A DNA stretch of 26,914 nucleotides, taken from positions 1-26,914 of the forward strand of contig DVOM01000044.1 in assembly GCA_018713605.1 (NCBI GenBank), written 5' to 3'. Positions 16,106 through 22,727 of the stretch are shown one piece after another. Under the pieces are notes generated by a model. The model was not told the DNA's origin. It did no database searches and saw nothing but the letters and a program-made list of their open reading frames with translations. Origin of the DNA: Scatacola_A faecigallinarum. GTDB lineage: Bacteria > Pseudomonadota > Alphaproteobacteria > RF32 > CAG-239. How positions within the stretch are numbered: position 1 is the stretch's first letter; every line of letters starts with the position of its first letter. A program made the position numbers and the translations under genes.

Positions 16106-16873
16106 ATGTTGAAAAAACTTTTGCTGGCGGCCGCAGCCCTGTACGGCGTGTGGGCGGTCAGCGTGCATATGAACGACAAGCTTATGCGCGGTTATTTTAT
16201 GGCGCCGCTCAAGTTTAAGGATTTGGTGGCCGAAGACAATATGTCCGAGCGCGAAGGCAGTTTCGGCTTTAAGTCGAAAATCTGGCTCTATGGCGTCAAC
16301 AGTCCGGAAAAGCTCGCCAAAAGCTTCAACAAATATGACGGATTTGAAATTGATGTCGTTTATAACGAAAAAGAGCGTACTTTTTTTGTCGGCCGCGGCA
16401 GCGGGAAGGTAACGCTTGACGATATGTTTGCCATAAAGCCGGATTTGAGCGGAAAGTTTTTCTGGCTTGATGTCAAAAACATTGATTTTAACAATCAGTC
16501 TGAGATTTTAAGGGAACTTATTGCGCTGACAGGACGCAATATCATGCATAAGTCGCATTTGGTCATTGTGTCGCCGAATGCCGAATATCTGGACGATTTT
16601 GCGGCCAGCGGCTTTCTGACCTGTTTTCGGTTTCCGTCCCTGTACAGGGTTAAGCGCGGCGATATTCGAAAGGTGCTTGAAGCGGCGGTCGAAAAATATA
16701 AAAATTCAACGGTCGACTTTATTTGCGGCGACGTGCGCTATTTTAACTTTATGGACTTTTATTTTCCGGGAGCCCCGAAAATGTATCAGAATACGGGCAG
16801 GGAAGCGAAAAACATTAATCCCTATATTCTTAAGCGTTCGGATACCAGTGTCGTTCTGAATCAGGAACCGTAA
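16106..16873 (+). CDS. Membrane-anchored GDPD/FAM151-like protein
   Basis: 255 residues. A single N-terminal hydrophobic segment (MLKKLLLAAAALYGVWAVSVH) acts as anchor or signal. The rest resembles a TIM-barrel glycerophosphodiesterase-like domain of the FAM151/DUF2181 type: WLYGVNSPEKLAKSF, GFEIDVVYN (paired acidic residues of the metal site), LDDMFAI, FWLDVKNI and a late NFMDFYFPG. In that family a His normally precedes the NS of the first motif, and a second His follows the ExD strand; here Tyr (LYGVNS) and Arg (VGRGSG) appear instead, so phosphodiesterase activity is doubtful. It is convergent with mnmA, the two stops lying one base apart. Assignment rests on motif order by eye. Likely extracytoplasmic. 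Confidence 0.6.
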   Translation: MLKKLLLAAAALYGVWAVSVHMNDKLMRGYFMAPLKFKDLVAEDNMSEREGSFGFKSKIWLYGVNSPEKLAKSFNKYDGFEIDVVYNEKERTFFVGRGSGKVTLDDMFAIKPDLSGKFFWLDVKNIDFNNQSEILRELIALTGRNIMHKSHLVIVSPNAEYLDDFAASGFLTCFRFPSLYRVKRGDIRKVLEAAVEKYKNSTVDFICGDVRYFNFMDFYFPGAPKMYQNTGREAKNINPYILKRSDTSVVLNQEP

Positions 16874-16874
16874 G

Positions 16875-17963
16875 CTAAAATGCCGCGATGATGCCGCCGC
16901 CCAAAACTCTGCTGCCATCATAAAAACAACAGCCCTGACCGGGTGCGACGCCGTAAAACTCTTCGTGCAGCGTGATTTCGGCCCAGCCGTCTTCAAGAAA
17001 GACAACCGTTGCCGGAACGGCTGCCTGCCGCGAACGCAGCTTGACCGTCAGTTCCGCTTGCCGGGGCTGTTCCTCGCCAAGCCAGTTGACGTCTTTGATG
17101 CGGAGACTTCGGCATAACAGTTCTTCTTTGCTGCCGACGATAATTCGATTGTTGCCGGCGTCTATTTTCAGCACATAGAGGACGCCGCCGCTGCCGCCGA
17201 TGCCAAGGCCGCGCCGCTGACCGACGGTATAACGGATAATGCCGCTGTGGCGGCCGAGAACCCGGCCTGCGGTGTCGACGATGTCTCCCGGCACCGGTTT
17301 TGTTTTCGGCCGCAGCTGATTGATTAAAGAGGCATAATTGCCGTCGGCGACAAAGCAGATGTCCTGACTGTCCGGCTTTTGGCTGACTTCGAGTCCGGCG
17401 TCTCTCGCAATGGCGCGTGTCTGTGCCTTGGTGTAGGAAGCCAGCGGGCAGCGGAGCATTTGCAGCGTGTGTTTATCGACGGCAAAGAGAAAATAGCTTT
17501 GGTCGCGGCGCAAGTCTTCCGCCCGGTGCAGTTCAACGCCGCGGGAAGTCAGCCGGATATCGGCATAGTGGCCGGTAACGATGACGTCGGCGCCGAGACT
17601 GCGGGCCTTGTCAGCCAATGCGCCGAGTTTGATGTGCCGGTTGCACATGATGCAGGGGGACGGGGTCAGGCCGTGCAGATAGGAATCGGCAAAATAGTCG
17701 ACGACTTCGCGGGCGAATTTTTCCCGTAAATCCAGAAAACAGTGGGGAATGCCAAGCTTGTCGGCCACTTTGGCCGCGTCGGCAACGGAAGAGTGTTCCG
17801 GACGGTAAGGCGGTGTCAGCAGATCCATGGTAATGCCAAAAACGTCGTAGCCTTCTTTTTTGAGCATGGCGGCTGCCGCCGAGCTGTCGACGCCGCCGGA
17901 CATGGCGACGCAGACTTTGGTCTGCTGCGGCGATTTGGGCAGGCCGAGGCTATTGAGCGTCAT
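16875..17963 (-). CDS. mnmA: tRNA-uridine 2-sulfurtransferase MnmA
   Basis: 362-residue enzyme that thiolates U34 of the tRNAs for Lys, Glu and Gln, using ATP and sulfur relayed from a desulfurase. The adenylating PP-loop is VAMSGGVDSS (about residues 19-28). The first catalytic cysteine is in SPCIMCN (about 103) and the second in DSQDICFV (about 200). GHYAD, DQSYFLF and YTVGQRRGLGI are further family marks. The C-terminal beta domain ends in GQGCCFYDGSRVLGGG, as usual. It overlaps the 3' end of cysE by 14 bases, so it is translationally coupled to it. Confidence 0.96.
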   Translation of the reverse strand: MTLNSLGLPKSPQQTKVCVAMSGGVDSSAAAAMLKKEGYDVFGITMDLLTPPYRPEHSSVADAAKVADKLGIPHCFLDLREKFAREVVDYFADSYLHGLTPSPCIMCNRHIKLGALADKARSLGADVIVTGHYADIRLTSRGVELHRAEDLRRDQSYFLFAVDKHTLQMLRCPLASYTKAQTRAIARDAGLEVSQKPDSQDICFVADGNYASLINQLRPKTKPVPGDIVDTAGRVLGRHSGIIRYTVGQRRGLGIGGSGGVLYVLKIDAGNNRIIVGSKEELLCRSLRIKDVNWLGEEQPRQAELTVKLRSRQAAVPATVVFLEDGWAEITLHEEFYGVAPGQGCCFYDGSRVLGGGIIAAF

Positions 17964-18645
17964 CTTTCTTCTCTTTTTTTAGTTCGGCCAGTTCTTTTTT
18001 GACGTTTTCCAGTTCGCGGCAGAGTTTTTCAAAGCGTTCTTCCATCGGGTCAGGGTGCGAGGCGTCTATACCGTAGGCGCAGAATTTTTGCGCTTCCTTG
18101 CGGCTGAGCTCCTGAACCTTGTGAGCCGCCATGCCGATAACCGTCGTATTGGCCGGAACTTCCTTGACGACGATGGCGTTTGAACCGATTTTGGCGTTGT
18201 TGCCGATTTTTATCGGTCCGAGAACCTGCGCGCCGGAGCCGATGATGACGTTGTTGCCGATGGTCGGATGGCGTTTGGCGGTGACTTTGCCGTTTTTGTC
18301 AAAGACGGTGGTGCCGCCGAGCGTAATGTCGTGATACATGGTAACGTTGTCGCCGATTTCGGTGGTTTCGCCGATGACGACGCCCATGCCGTGGTCAATG
18401 AAAAAGCCTTTGCCGATTCGCGCGCCGGGATGGATTTCAATGCCGGTCAGAAAGCGGGCAATCTGTGAAACGATGCGCGCCGTCAGGCGGAAATTTTTGC
18501 TCCACAACCAGTGGGAAAAGCGATAAATGATAATGCAGTGCAGCCCCGAAGAGCAGAGAATCGCTTCGGTTCGGCTTTTGGTGGCGGGGTCGCGGGCGAT
18601 AACGGCGTCGACGTCCTGAAGAATAGTATTGAATTTTGACTCCAT
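17950..18645 (-). CDS. cysE: Serine O-acetyltransferase
   Basis: 231 residues. Makes O-acetylserine from serine and acetyl-CoA, the committed step of cysteine synthesis. A helical N-terminal region precedes a left-handed beta-helix of hexapeptide repeats with the diagnostic GIEIHPGARIGKGFFIDHG, GVVIGETTEIGDNVTMYH, TLGG, KRHPTIGNNVIIGSGAQVLG and KIGSNAIVVKEVP. The catalytic His is in IDHG. The C-terminal 30 residues form a Glu/Lys coiled coil (ERFEKLCRELENVKKELAEL), an extension beyond the short tail seen in many CysE proteins. It precedes and overlaps mnmA, linking cysteine supply to tRNA thiolation on one transcript. AAGGA lies before the start. Confidence 0.93.
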   Translation of the reverse strand: MESKFNTILQDVDAVIARDPATKSRTEAILCSSGLHCIIIYRFSHWLWSKNFRLTARIVSQIARFLTGIEIHPGARIGKGFFIDHGMGVVIGETTEIGDNVTMYHDITLGGTTVFDKNGKVTAKRHPTIGNNVIIGSGAQVLGPIKIGNNAKIGSNAIVVKEVPANTTVIGMAAHKVQELSRKEAQKFCAYGIDASHPDPMEERFEKLCRELENVKKELAELKKEKKDDAQ

Positions 18646-18739
18646 TTTGTGCTACATTCCTTTGAAAAATTAATAATTTGTATAATATTTCTTATATATA
18701 ATCAATTGTTATTAATTAATAATAAAAAAGAGATTTTAA

Positions 18740-19519
18740 ATGACAGAAGTACTTTTTAACGGACATGCCGGACGTTTGGAAGGGCGTTATCATCAGAGCG
18801 AGAAGCCCGGAGCGCCGATAGCGCTGATTCTTCATCCGCATCCGCAATATGGCGGAACCATGAACAACAAAGTGGTTTACAGCCTGTTCAGCTGTTTTCA
18901 GAATCTGGGCTTTTCGGTACTGAGGTTCAACTTCCGCAGCGTGGGACGTTCACAGGGCGAGTTTGAGGACGGCCCGGGTGAGCTGTCTGATGCGACGGTT
19001 GCCCTGGACTGGCTGCAATCCGTTAATCCTGAGGCCAGACAATGCTGGATCGCTGGTTATTCTTTCGGTGCCTGGATCGGTTTGCAGCTGTTGATGCGGC
19101 GGCCGGACATTAACAATTTTATTGCGGTTTCTCCGCCGGCCAATGAAAAGGATTTCTCGTTTTTGGCACCTTGTCCGACTTCCGGCCTGATTGTTCAGGG
19201 CGGCGCCGACGAAATTGTCAATCCGCAGTCGGTGTCGACTTTGGCCAAGCGTCTGAATGTTCAGCGCAACGTGCAGGTGGATTTTGCCCTGATTGAGGAG
19301 GGCGACCATATGTATAACAATCATTTGGTTGATTTATACAAAATTGCCGGCAATTACGTTATCGGCGCCATGCAGAAAAAGGCGCCGCAGAAAAAGCGCC
19401 GCGGCCGTCGCAAGAAAATCGAGATGCAGGAAGATCAGGAACCGTTGCTGCTGGAAGACGAGAGCATGGACGGAGAGGCTGATGCTGCTGAGGATTTTGA
19501 CGAAGAAGACGAGGAATAG
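18740..19519 (+). CDS. Alpha/beta hydrolase with charged C-terminal tail
   Basis: 259 residues. The alpha/beta-hydrolase core (about 1-205) shows LILHPHPQYGGTMNN (oxyanion region), FNFRSVGRSQG and the nucleophile elbow IAGYSFGAW (Ser at about 109). The likely acid is GGADEIV and the catalytic His is in EGDHMY. This HPHP...GG subgroup is common and mostly uncharacterised in proteobacteria; some members act on small esters or peptides. The last 50 residues are unusual: a basic cluster (KKAPQKKRRGRRKKIE) followed by a strongly acidic run (EDQEPLLLEDESMDGEAD to EDEE). It is divergent from cysE, with an AT-rich gap (18646-18739) that must carry both promoters. It ends at a terminator. Confidence 0.88.
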   Translation: MTEVLFNGHAGRLEGRYHQSEKPGAPIALILHPHPQYGGTMNNKVVYSLFSCFQNLGFSVLRFNFRSVGRSQGEFEDGPGELSDATVALDWLQSVNPEARQCWIAGYSFGAWIGLQLLMRRPDINNFIAVSPPANEKDFSFLAPCPTSGLIVQGGADEIVNPQSVSTLAKRLNVQRNVQVDFALIEEGDHMYNNHLVDLYKIAGNYVIGAMQKKAPQKKRRGRRKKIEMQEDQEPLLLEDESMDGEADAAEDFDEEDEE

Positions 19520-19531
19520 TTTTGAGTTAAG

Positions 19532-19567
19532 AAAAAAACAGCCCTTCATTTGAGCGGCTGTTTTTTT
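19532..19567. terminator. Bidirectional terminator between the hydrolase and RHH genes
   Basis: AAAAAAACAGCC (19532-19543) pairs with GGCTGTTTTTTT (19556-19567). Each strand has a T run after the stem, so it can end the hydrolase transcript and the sspB-RHH transcript. Confidence 0.88.
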
Positions 19568-19594
19568 GTAGCTGTCTGATGATTGAACAGCTAC
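19568..19594. repeat. Perfect 8-bp inverted repeat next to the terminator
   Basis: GTAGCTGT and ACAGCTAC flank an 11-base loop directly beside the terminator. It may be a second 3'-end hairpin for the minus-strand transcript that ends at 19648. Confidence 0.5.
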
Positions 19595-19647
19595 AGAATG
19601 AGCGCCTGCGTATCCCGTACGCCGCTGCCGTTGATGAGGGTACGAAT

Positions 19648-19866
19648 TTATTTGCGGCTGAGATTTTGTTTAAGGTGTTTCAGGATATAAACCCTGATGG
19701 CGCCGGAAAGGTTTTCGTGCTCGCGGGCAGAATCGATTTCGGTTACCAGCTGATTAATGCTGACGCCTTTTTCTTTGGCTATGGCGGCAAGTTCGGCGTA
19801 AAATTCGTCTTCCAGCGAAATGCTGGTTTGGTGTCTGCCGGCGATGACTACGGATTTTTTGCGCAT
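19648..19866 (-). CDS. Ribbon-helix-helix domain protein
   Basis: 72 residues from ATG 19866. The open frame extends to 19953, but that part overlaps sspB and has no family resemblance. The sequence MRKKSVVIAGRHQTSISLED, then FYAELAAIAKEKGVSINQLV, then SGAIRVYILKHLKQ fits the RHH_4 group of small alphaproteobacterial proteins: a beta-strand with basic residues followed by two helices, usually a DNA-binding dimer. It starts one base after the sspB stop, so it is translationally coupled to sspB. A gene of this kind beside sspB is a recurring alphaproteobacterial arrangement. The target is unknown. Confidence 0.82.
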   Translation of the reverse strand: MRKKSVVIAGRHQTSISLEDEFYAELAAIAKEKGVSINQLVTEIDSAREHENLSGAIRVYILKHLKQNLSRK

Positions 19867-19867
19867 T

Positions 19868-20347
19868 TTATTTTTTGCGGAAAGCGTCGATGGAAACGAC
19901 GGTTGCGACGCCGTTGGAGGTTTTTTTCGGTTCTTCTTCCATCTCGGCGGCAAAATCGTTGTCTGTGTTGTGTGAAATGGGTTCGTCGTCGAAATTGAAA
20001 CTTAGGCCGAACTTGGCGTAGGGGTCTGCAAAGTAGGTAATGGCGTCGAACGGAATGTAAAGGGTTTGGCGAATGCCGCCGAAACTCAAATCGATGCCGA
20101 AACCGGAAGTTTCGACAATAAGGTTGGAAAACTGGTGCTGAATGACGATGGTCATTTCCTCGGGGTACTGGCTTTTAAGCTGATCCGAAATCCGGGTCTG
20201 CGGATGATTGGTCTTGAACGTGATGTAGAAATGGTGTTCTCCGGGAAGACCCTGGCGTTCGGCAATTTTCAGCGCTTCGACGACGACGTTTTTCAAAGAC
20301 TTTTCAATCAGTTTATCGTAGTTGATTTCGGTTAAAAACTCGCTCAT
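19868..20347 (-). CDS. sspB: SspB-type ClpXP adaptor (alpha class)
   Basis: 159 residues. SspB binds ssrA-tagged proteins made by trans-translation and delivers them to ClpXP. The fold region (about 1-125) shows KSLKNVVVEALKIAERQGLP, HHFYITFKTNHP, SQYPEEMTIVIQHQFSNLIV and GGIRQTLYIPFDAITYFADP, matching alphaproteobacterial SspB. A disordered acidic linker (about 125-148) leads to the C-terminal ClpX-binding XB motif, VVSIDAFRKK. It begins just downstream of the tmRNA gene on the same strand (ssrA terminator at 20364-20397), so adaptor and tag source are adjacent. The RHH gene follows with a one-base gap. Confidence 0.93.
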   Translation of the reverse strand: MSEFLTEINYDKLIEKSLKNVVVEALKIAERQGLPGEHHFYITFKTNHPQTRISDQLKSQYPEEMTIVIQHQFSNLIVETSGFGIDLSFGGIRQTLYIPFDAITYFADPYAKFGLSFNFDDEPISHNTDNDFAAEMEEEPKKTSNGVATVVSIDAFRKK

Positions 20348-20363
20348 TTTTTTTCCTTTTCAC

Positions 20364-20397
20364 AAAAAAAGCGAGCCGTTCTGTTGCTGGGCGGCTC
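20364..20397 (-). terminator. Terminator downstream of ssrA
   Basis: On the minus strand, GAGCCG (20397-20392) pairs with CGGCTC (20378-20373) and is followed by GC and seven U. It separates the tmRNA from sspB by only about 20 bases; read-through would give an RNA that also carries sspB. Confidence 0.7.
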
Positions 20398-20452
20398 ATT
20401 CCCCACTTGAAACTAACCATAGTTACAAGAATTTGCGTTTGTTACGCTCGCC

Positions 20453-20494
20453 TTAAGCAGCGATTGCAACAGGTGCTACGTTGTTATCGTTAGC
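20453..20494 (-). CDS. tmRNA proteolysis-tag reading frame
   Basis: GCU resume codon at 20494, then 13 codons (A-N-D-N-N-V-A-P-V-A-I-A-A) and UAA at 20455-20453. With the alanine from the charged tmRNA, the tag is AANDNNVAPVAIAA. The AAND start and Ala-Ala end match known ssrA tags. Confidence 0.93.
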   Translation of the reverse strand, partial: ANDNNVAPVAIAA

Positions 20495-20597
20495 ATTCAT
20501 TTGATTTGAACCGATAACGGTGGTATCTCACCGGGCACAGCATACATATCTTTACTGCTACCTGTCTACCCTGTTTCACCCCCGTTGAAAGAAAGGT

Positions 20598-20680
20598 TGG
20601 TGGAGGTGCTGGGTACTGCCCCCAGGTCCAAATAGCCTATTTCATACAGCCTCTAGTGCCGTAGCCGGTTGCCCGACAAC
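20598..20680 (-). ncRNA. tmRNA acceptor piece (approximate extent)
   Basis: The tRNA-like end encoded upstream of the coding piece. The 3' ACCA at 20601-20598 is explicit. The 5' end is placed about five bases after the -10 box and is approximate; the mature 5' end would be set by processing. Confidence 0.75.
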
Positions 20681-20684
20681 ATAG

Positions 20685-20712
20685 ATTATATATTAAAATA
20701 TCTTATTTTCAA
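20685..20712 (-). promoter_or_regulatory. Sigma-70-like promoter of ssrA
   Basis: On the minus strand, TTGAAA (20712-20707) and TATAAT (20690-20685, perfect -10) are 16 bases apart, directly upstream of the tmRNA. AT-rich spacer. It may also serve sspB and the RHH gene by read-through. Confidence 0.75.
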
Positions 20713-20772
20713 GAGGGCTTGCATGAAAAAGAGAATCGCCAAAATTTATTGGTAGTAAGTTGCAATGACTTC

Positions 20773-20800
20773 TTGTCAAAAAAACGGCCGGTGTTAGAGT
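20773..20800 (+). promoter_or_regulatory. Candidate promoter for folA-thyA
   Basis: TTGTCA (20773-20778) and TAGAGT (20795-20800) are 16 bases apart, 29 bases ahead of the folA start at 20830. It is divergent from the ssrA promoter with about 60 bases between them. Confidence 0.4.
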
Positions 20801-20829
20801 CTTCCTGTTTAACAGCATGGGATTTTAAA

Positions 20830-21405
20830 ATGACGAAAGTTGCAGTTTGGTGCCGTCACGAGGGGGACAACATTATCGGAATCGGTCCGAACATTCCCTG
20901 GCACGTCAAATCTGATTTTAAGCGGTTTCGCCGGATTACGGAAGAGCAGAATCTGGTCGCAGGACAGACGACTTATGAGAGTTTTCCGAACCGTACGCTG
21001 CCGAATCGGAATATCTATGTTCTGACCTTTGACGCCGGTTATGAAGTTTCGGATCCGGAGCATCATTTTGTGGTAACCGACGTCAACGATTTTAAGGATT
21101 TTGACGGCGATTTGTATATTTCCGGCGGGGCGAGCGTTTATAAGCTTTTTATGACGGGCAGCGCAAAGCTGATGCCGGATATTGTCGTCGACTGCATGTA
21201 CAGGGGCGAGGTTAATTCCGCGCTTGAGGGCGCAAAGATAGACATTTCGCCCTGTATAGAGGTTCTGCATAAATCTTACCGCCAGATTTCGGTTGATTAT
21301 GAGTTGGACAATATTCTTACGACCGTCTGGGTGCGCAAGGGCGAATTTGTCGAACAAAGCGTGCTGAAACGGATTATTGAAGCCATTGAAAAGGAAGACG
21401 AATAA
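20830..21405 (+). CDS. folA: Dihydrofolate reductase
   Basis: 191 residues from ATG 20830. The open frame runs back to 20719, but family similarity begins at MTKVAVWCRHEGDNIIGIGP. Reduces dihydrofolate to tetrahydrofolate with NADPH, recycling the cofactor used by the adjacent thymidylate synthase. Conserved blocks are IGIGPNIPWHVKSDFKRF (substrate-binding Trp and Asp), VAGQTTYESFPNRTLPNRNIYVLT (NADPH binding) and LYISGGASVYKLF (the GG hinge). It is divergent from typical DHFR in places (GQTTYES for the common GRKTFES) and has an extra C-terminal helix (VEQSVLKRIIEAIEKEDE). Its stop overlaps the thyA start by one base (TAATG). Confidence 0.88.
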   Translation: MTKVAVWCRHEGDNIIGIGPNIPWHVKSDFKRFRRITEEQNLVAGQTTYESFPNRTLPNRNIYVLTFDAGYEVSDPEHHFVVTDVNDFKDFDGDLYISGGASVYKLFMTGSAKLMPDIVVDCMYRGEVNSALEGAKIDISPCIEVLHKSYRQISVDYELDNILTTVWVRKGEFVEQSVLKRIIEAIEKEDE

Positions 21406-22190
21406 TGAAACAGTATTTGGACATGCTCCGCTATGTTTTGGAAAACGGCGTGGACAAGATGGATCGTACCGGGGTCGGAACGCGTTCGGTTTTCGGTCAG
21501 CAGATGCGTTTTGATTTGAGCCGGGGCTTTCCTCTGATGACGACCAAGAAAATGCATCTTAAAAGCATTATTCACGAGCTTCTGTGGTTTATCAAAGGAG
21601 ATACAAACGTTAAGTATCTGCAGGATAACGGCGTGCGAATCTGGAACGAATGGGCTGATGAAAACGGTGATCTGGGACCGATTTACGGTTCGCAGTGGCG
21701 AAACTGGAACGGCGAGGGAATTGACCAGCTGGCACAGGTGGTTGACAAGCTTAAGAACAATCCCAATGACCGCCGGATGATTGTTTCGGCCTGGAATGTG
21801 AGCAAAATTCCCGAAATGCATCTGCCGCCGTGTCATATGATGTTTCAGTTTTATGTGGCGAACGGCAAACTTTCCTGCATGCTGTATCAGCGCAGCTGCG
21901 ACATGTTTCTGGGCGTGCCGTTCAATATTGCCTCCTATGCGCTGCTGACCATGATGCTGGCGCAGGTCTGCAATCTTGAGCCCGGCGAGTTTGTGCATAC
22001 GCTTGGCGACACGCATATTTATCATAACCATTTTGAACAGGTTAAAGAGCAGCTTCGTCGCGAACCGCTGCCTTTGCCGACCATGAGACTTAATCCGCAG
22101 GTTAAAGACATTAACGACTTCAAGTATGAGGATTTCACTCTGGAAAATTATGAGTGTTATGGGGCTATAAAGGCTCAAGTCGCAGTTTAA
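21405..22190 (+). CDS. thyA: Thymidylate synthase
   Basis: 261 residues, very close to E. coli ThyA in length and sequence. Methylates dUMP to dTMP using 5,10-methylene-tetrahydrofolate, producing dihydrofolate for the upstream DHFR. It shows DRTGVGTRSVFGQQMRF, MTTKKMHLKSIIHELLWF, the catalytic cysteine in LPPCHMMFQFYV and the dUMP-binding LYQRSCDMFLGVPFNIASYALL. GDTHIYHNHFEQ and the C-terminal IKAQVAV, which closes over the substrate, are also present. The TAATG overlap with folA implies coupled translation. Its stop sits at the edge of a long palindrome (22189-22323). Confidence 0.98.
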   Translation: MKQYLDMLRYVLENGVDKMDRTGVGTRSVFGQQMRFDLSRGFPLMTTKKMHLKSIIHELLWFIKGDTNVKYLQDNGVRIWNEWADENGDLGPIYGSQWRNWNGEGIDQLAQVVDKLKNNPNDRRMIVSAWNVSKIPEMHLPPCHMMFQFYVANGKLSCMLYQRSCDMFLGVPFNIASYALLTMMLAQVCNLEPGEFVHTLGDTHIYHNHFEQVKEQLRREPLPLPTMRLNPQVKDINDFKYEDFTLENYECYGAIKAQVAV

Positions 22191-22323
22191 AACCTCGTAT
22201 AACGGGGAACTAATACAGAAATTTCAGGACGAAAGTTTCCTCACGTACTATTATGTACGCTGTGGTACTTTCGCCTTTATTTCTTATTATTTCCCTCGTT
22301 CTCCGAGGTTTTGTAAAACCTCG
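22189..22323. repeat. Long imperfect palindrome with AAAACCTCG arms
   Basis: AAAACCTCG (22189-22197) pairs with CGAGGTTTT (22304-22312), and further complementary segments lie inside, with the centre near TATTAT (about 22252-22257, flanked by GTAC on each side) and arms around GGACGAAAG / CTTTCGCC. A third AAAACCTCG at 22315-22323 follows two bases after the right arm. As RNA this would fold into a hairpin of over 100 bases with bulges. It starts inside the thyA stop codon, so it can act as the 3'-end structure of folA-thyA, or be a remnant of a small non-autonomous mobile element. Confidence 0.6.
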
Positions 22324-22329
22324 CATAGT

Positions 22330-22456
22330 GGCAAGCTGTTGTCAGCTCGACAAGGGGACGCCCTTGAGCGCTCGCCGGCTGCGGCACGACCCTTTGTTAA
22401 AGCGCGCTGCTTTCTGTGTGCATATCGTGAGGCCGTGCCTTGTGTTTGTGGATGTC
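22330..22456 (+). repeat. Dispersed repeat A, copy 2
   Basis: Aligns with 5886-6020: CAAGCTGTTG, GACAAGGGGACGCCCTTGAG, GCCGGCTGCGG, GTGCATATCGTGAG and GTGCCTTGTGTTTG. The first 18 bases form a CAAGCTG-TTGT-CAGCTCG hairpin. It lacks the internal second palindrome found in copy 1. No gene. Confidence 0.7.
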
Positions 22457-22613
22457 CGGGGCACACGCTTAGCGTGACGCCTTATAAATGGATGCCCGGG
22501 TTAAACCCGAGCATGACAATTATTTATCTGTCATTCCCTGTTTTTCTTCTCTCGTGTCATTTCCGTGCTTGGCACGGGAATCTTGGTTGCCCGGGTTAAA
22601 TCCGAGCATGACA
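22457..22613. repeat. Cluster of REP-like palindromes
   Basis: After a small CACGCTTAGCGTG palindrome (22463-22475) come three related elements. They are CCCGGGTTAAACCCGAGCATGACA (22494-22517), CCGTGCTTGGCACGGGAATC (22563-22582) and CCCGGGTTAAATCCGAGCATGACA (22590-22613). The first and third are near-identical direct copies about 96 bases apart; the second is a variant in the opposite sense. A further AAACCCGAACATGATAA remnant follows at 22624-22640. Confidence 0.65.
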
Positions 22614-22642
22614 GGAGAAATATAAACCCGAACATGATAAGT

Positions 22643-22700
22643 GGCGGTGGCGTGAACCTTTATTGAGGCGCGTTGTTTTTTATGTGTATATCGTGAATTG
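22643..22700 (+). repeat. Dispersed repeat A, degenerate partial copy 3
   Basis: Aligns loosely with 22375-22432: GGCGGTGGCGTGAACCTTTATTGAGGCGCG against GGCTGCGGCACGACCCTTTGTTAAAGCGCG, then GTGTATATCGTGAA against GTGCATATCGTGAG. Only the 3' half of the element is present. Confidence 0.5.
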
Positions 22701-22727
22701 TATTTCTGGAGAGAGGAATGTAACAAA

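Larger units (their letters stand above)
20398..20680 (-). ncRNA. ssrA: tmRNA, circularly permuted two-piece form
   Basis: Minus-strand gene. The acceptor piece comes first (about 20680-20598): a T-arm-like hairpin CUGGG-GGCAGUA-CCCAG, then CACCUCC and encoded ACCA ending at 20598. After a 14-base intervening segment (20597-20584) the coding piece begins at 20583 with GGGGGUG, which pairs with CACCUCC. The third pair is G-U, the alanine identity signal of AlaRS. The tag frame at 20494-20453 reads ANDNNVAPVAIAA then UAA, a hydrophobic Ala-Ala end of the kind recognised by ClpXP. The 3' end of the coding piece was not mapped; the terminator at 20364-20397 sets a limit. Order acceptor-then-coding is the permuted alphaproteobacterial type. 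Confidence 0.93.

Noticed and set aside
21297..22178. 293-residue minus-strand open frame
   Set aside because: It is antisense to thyA, whose identity is unmistakable.
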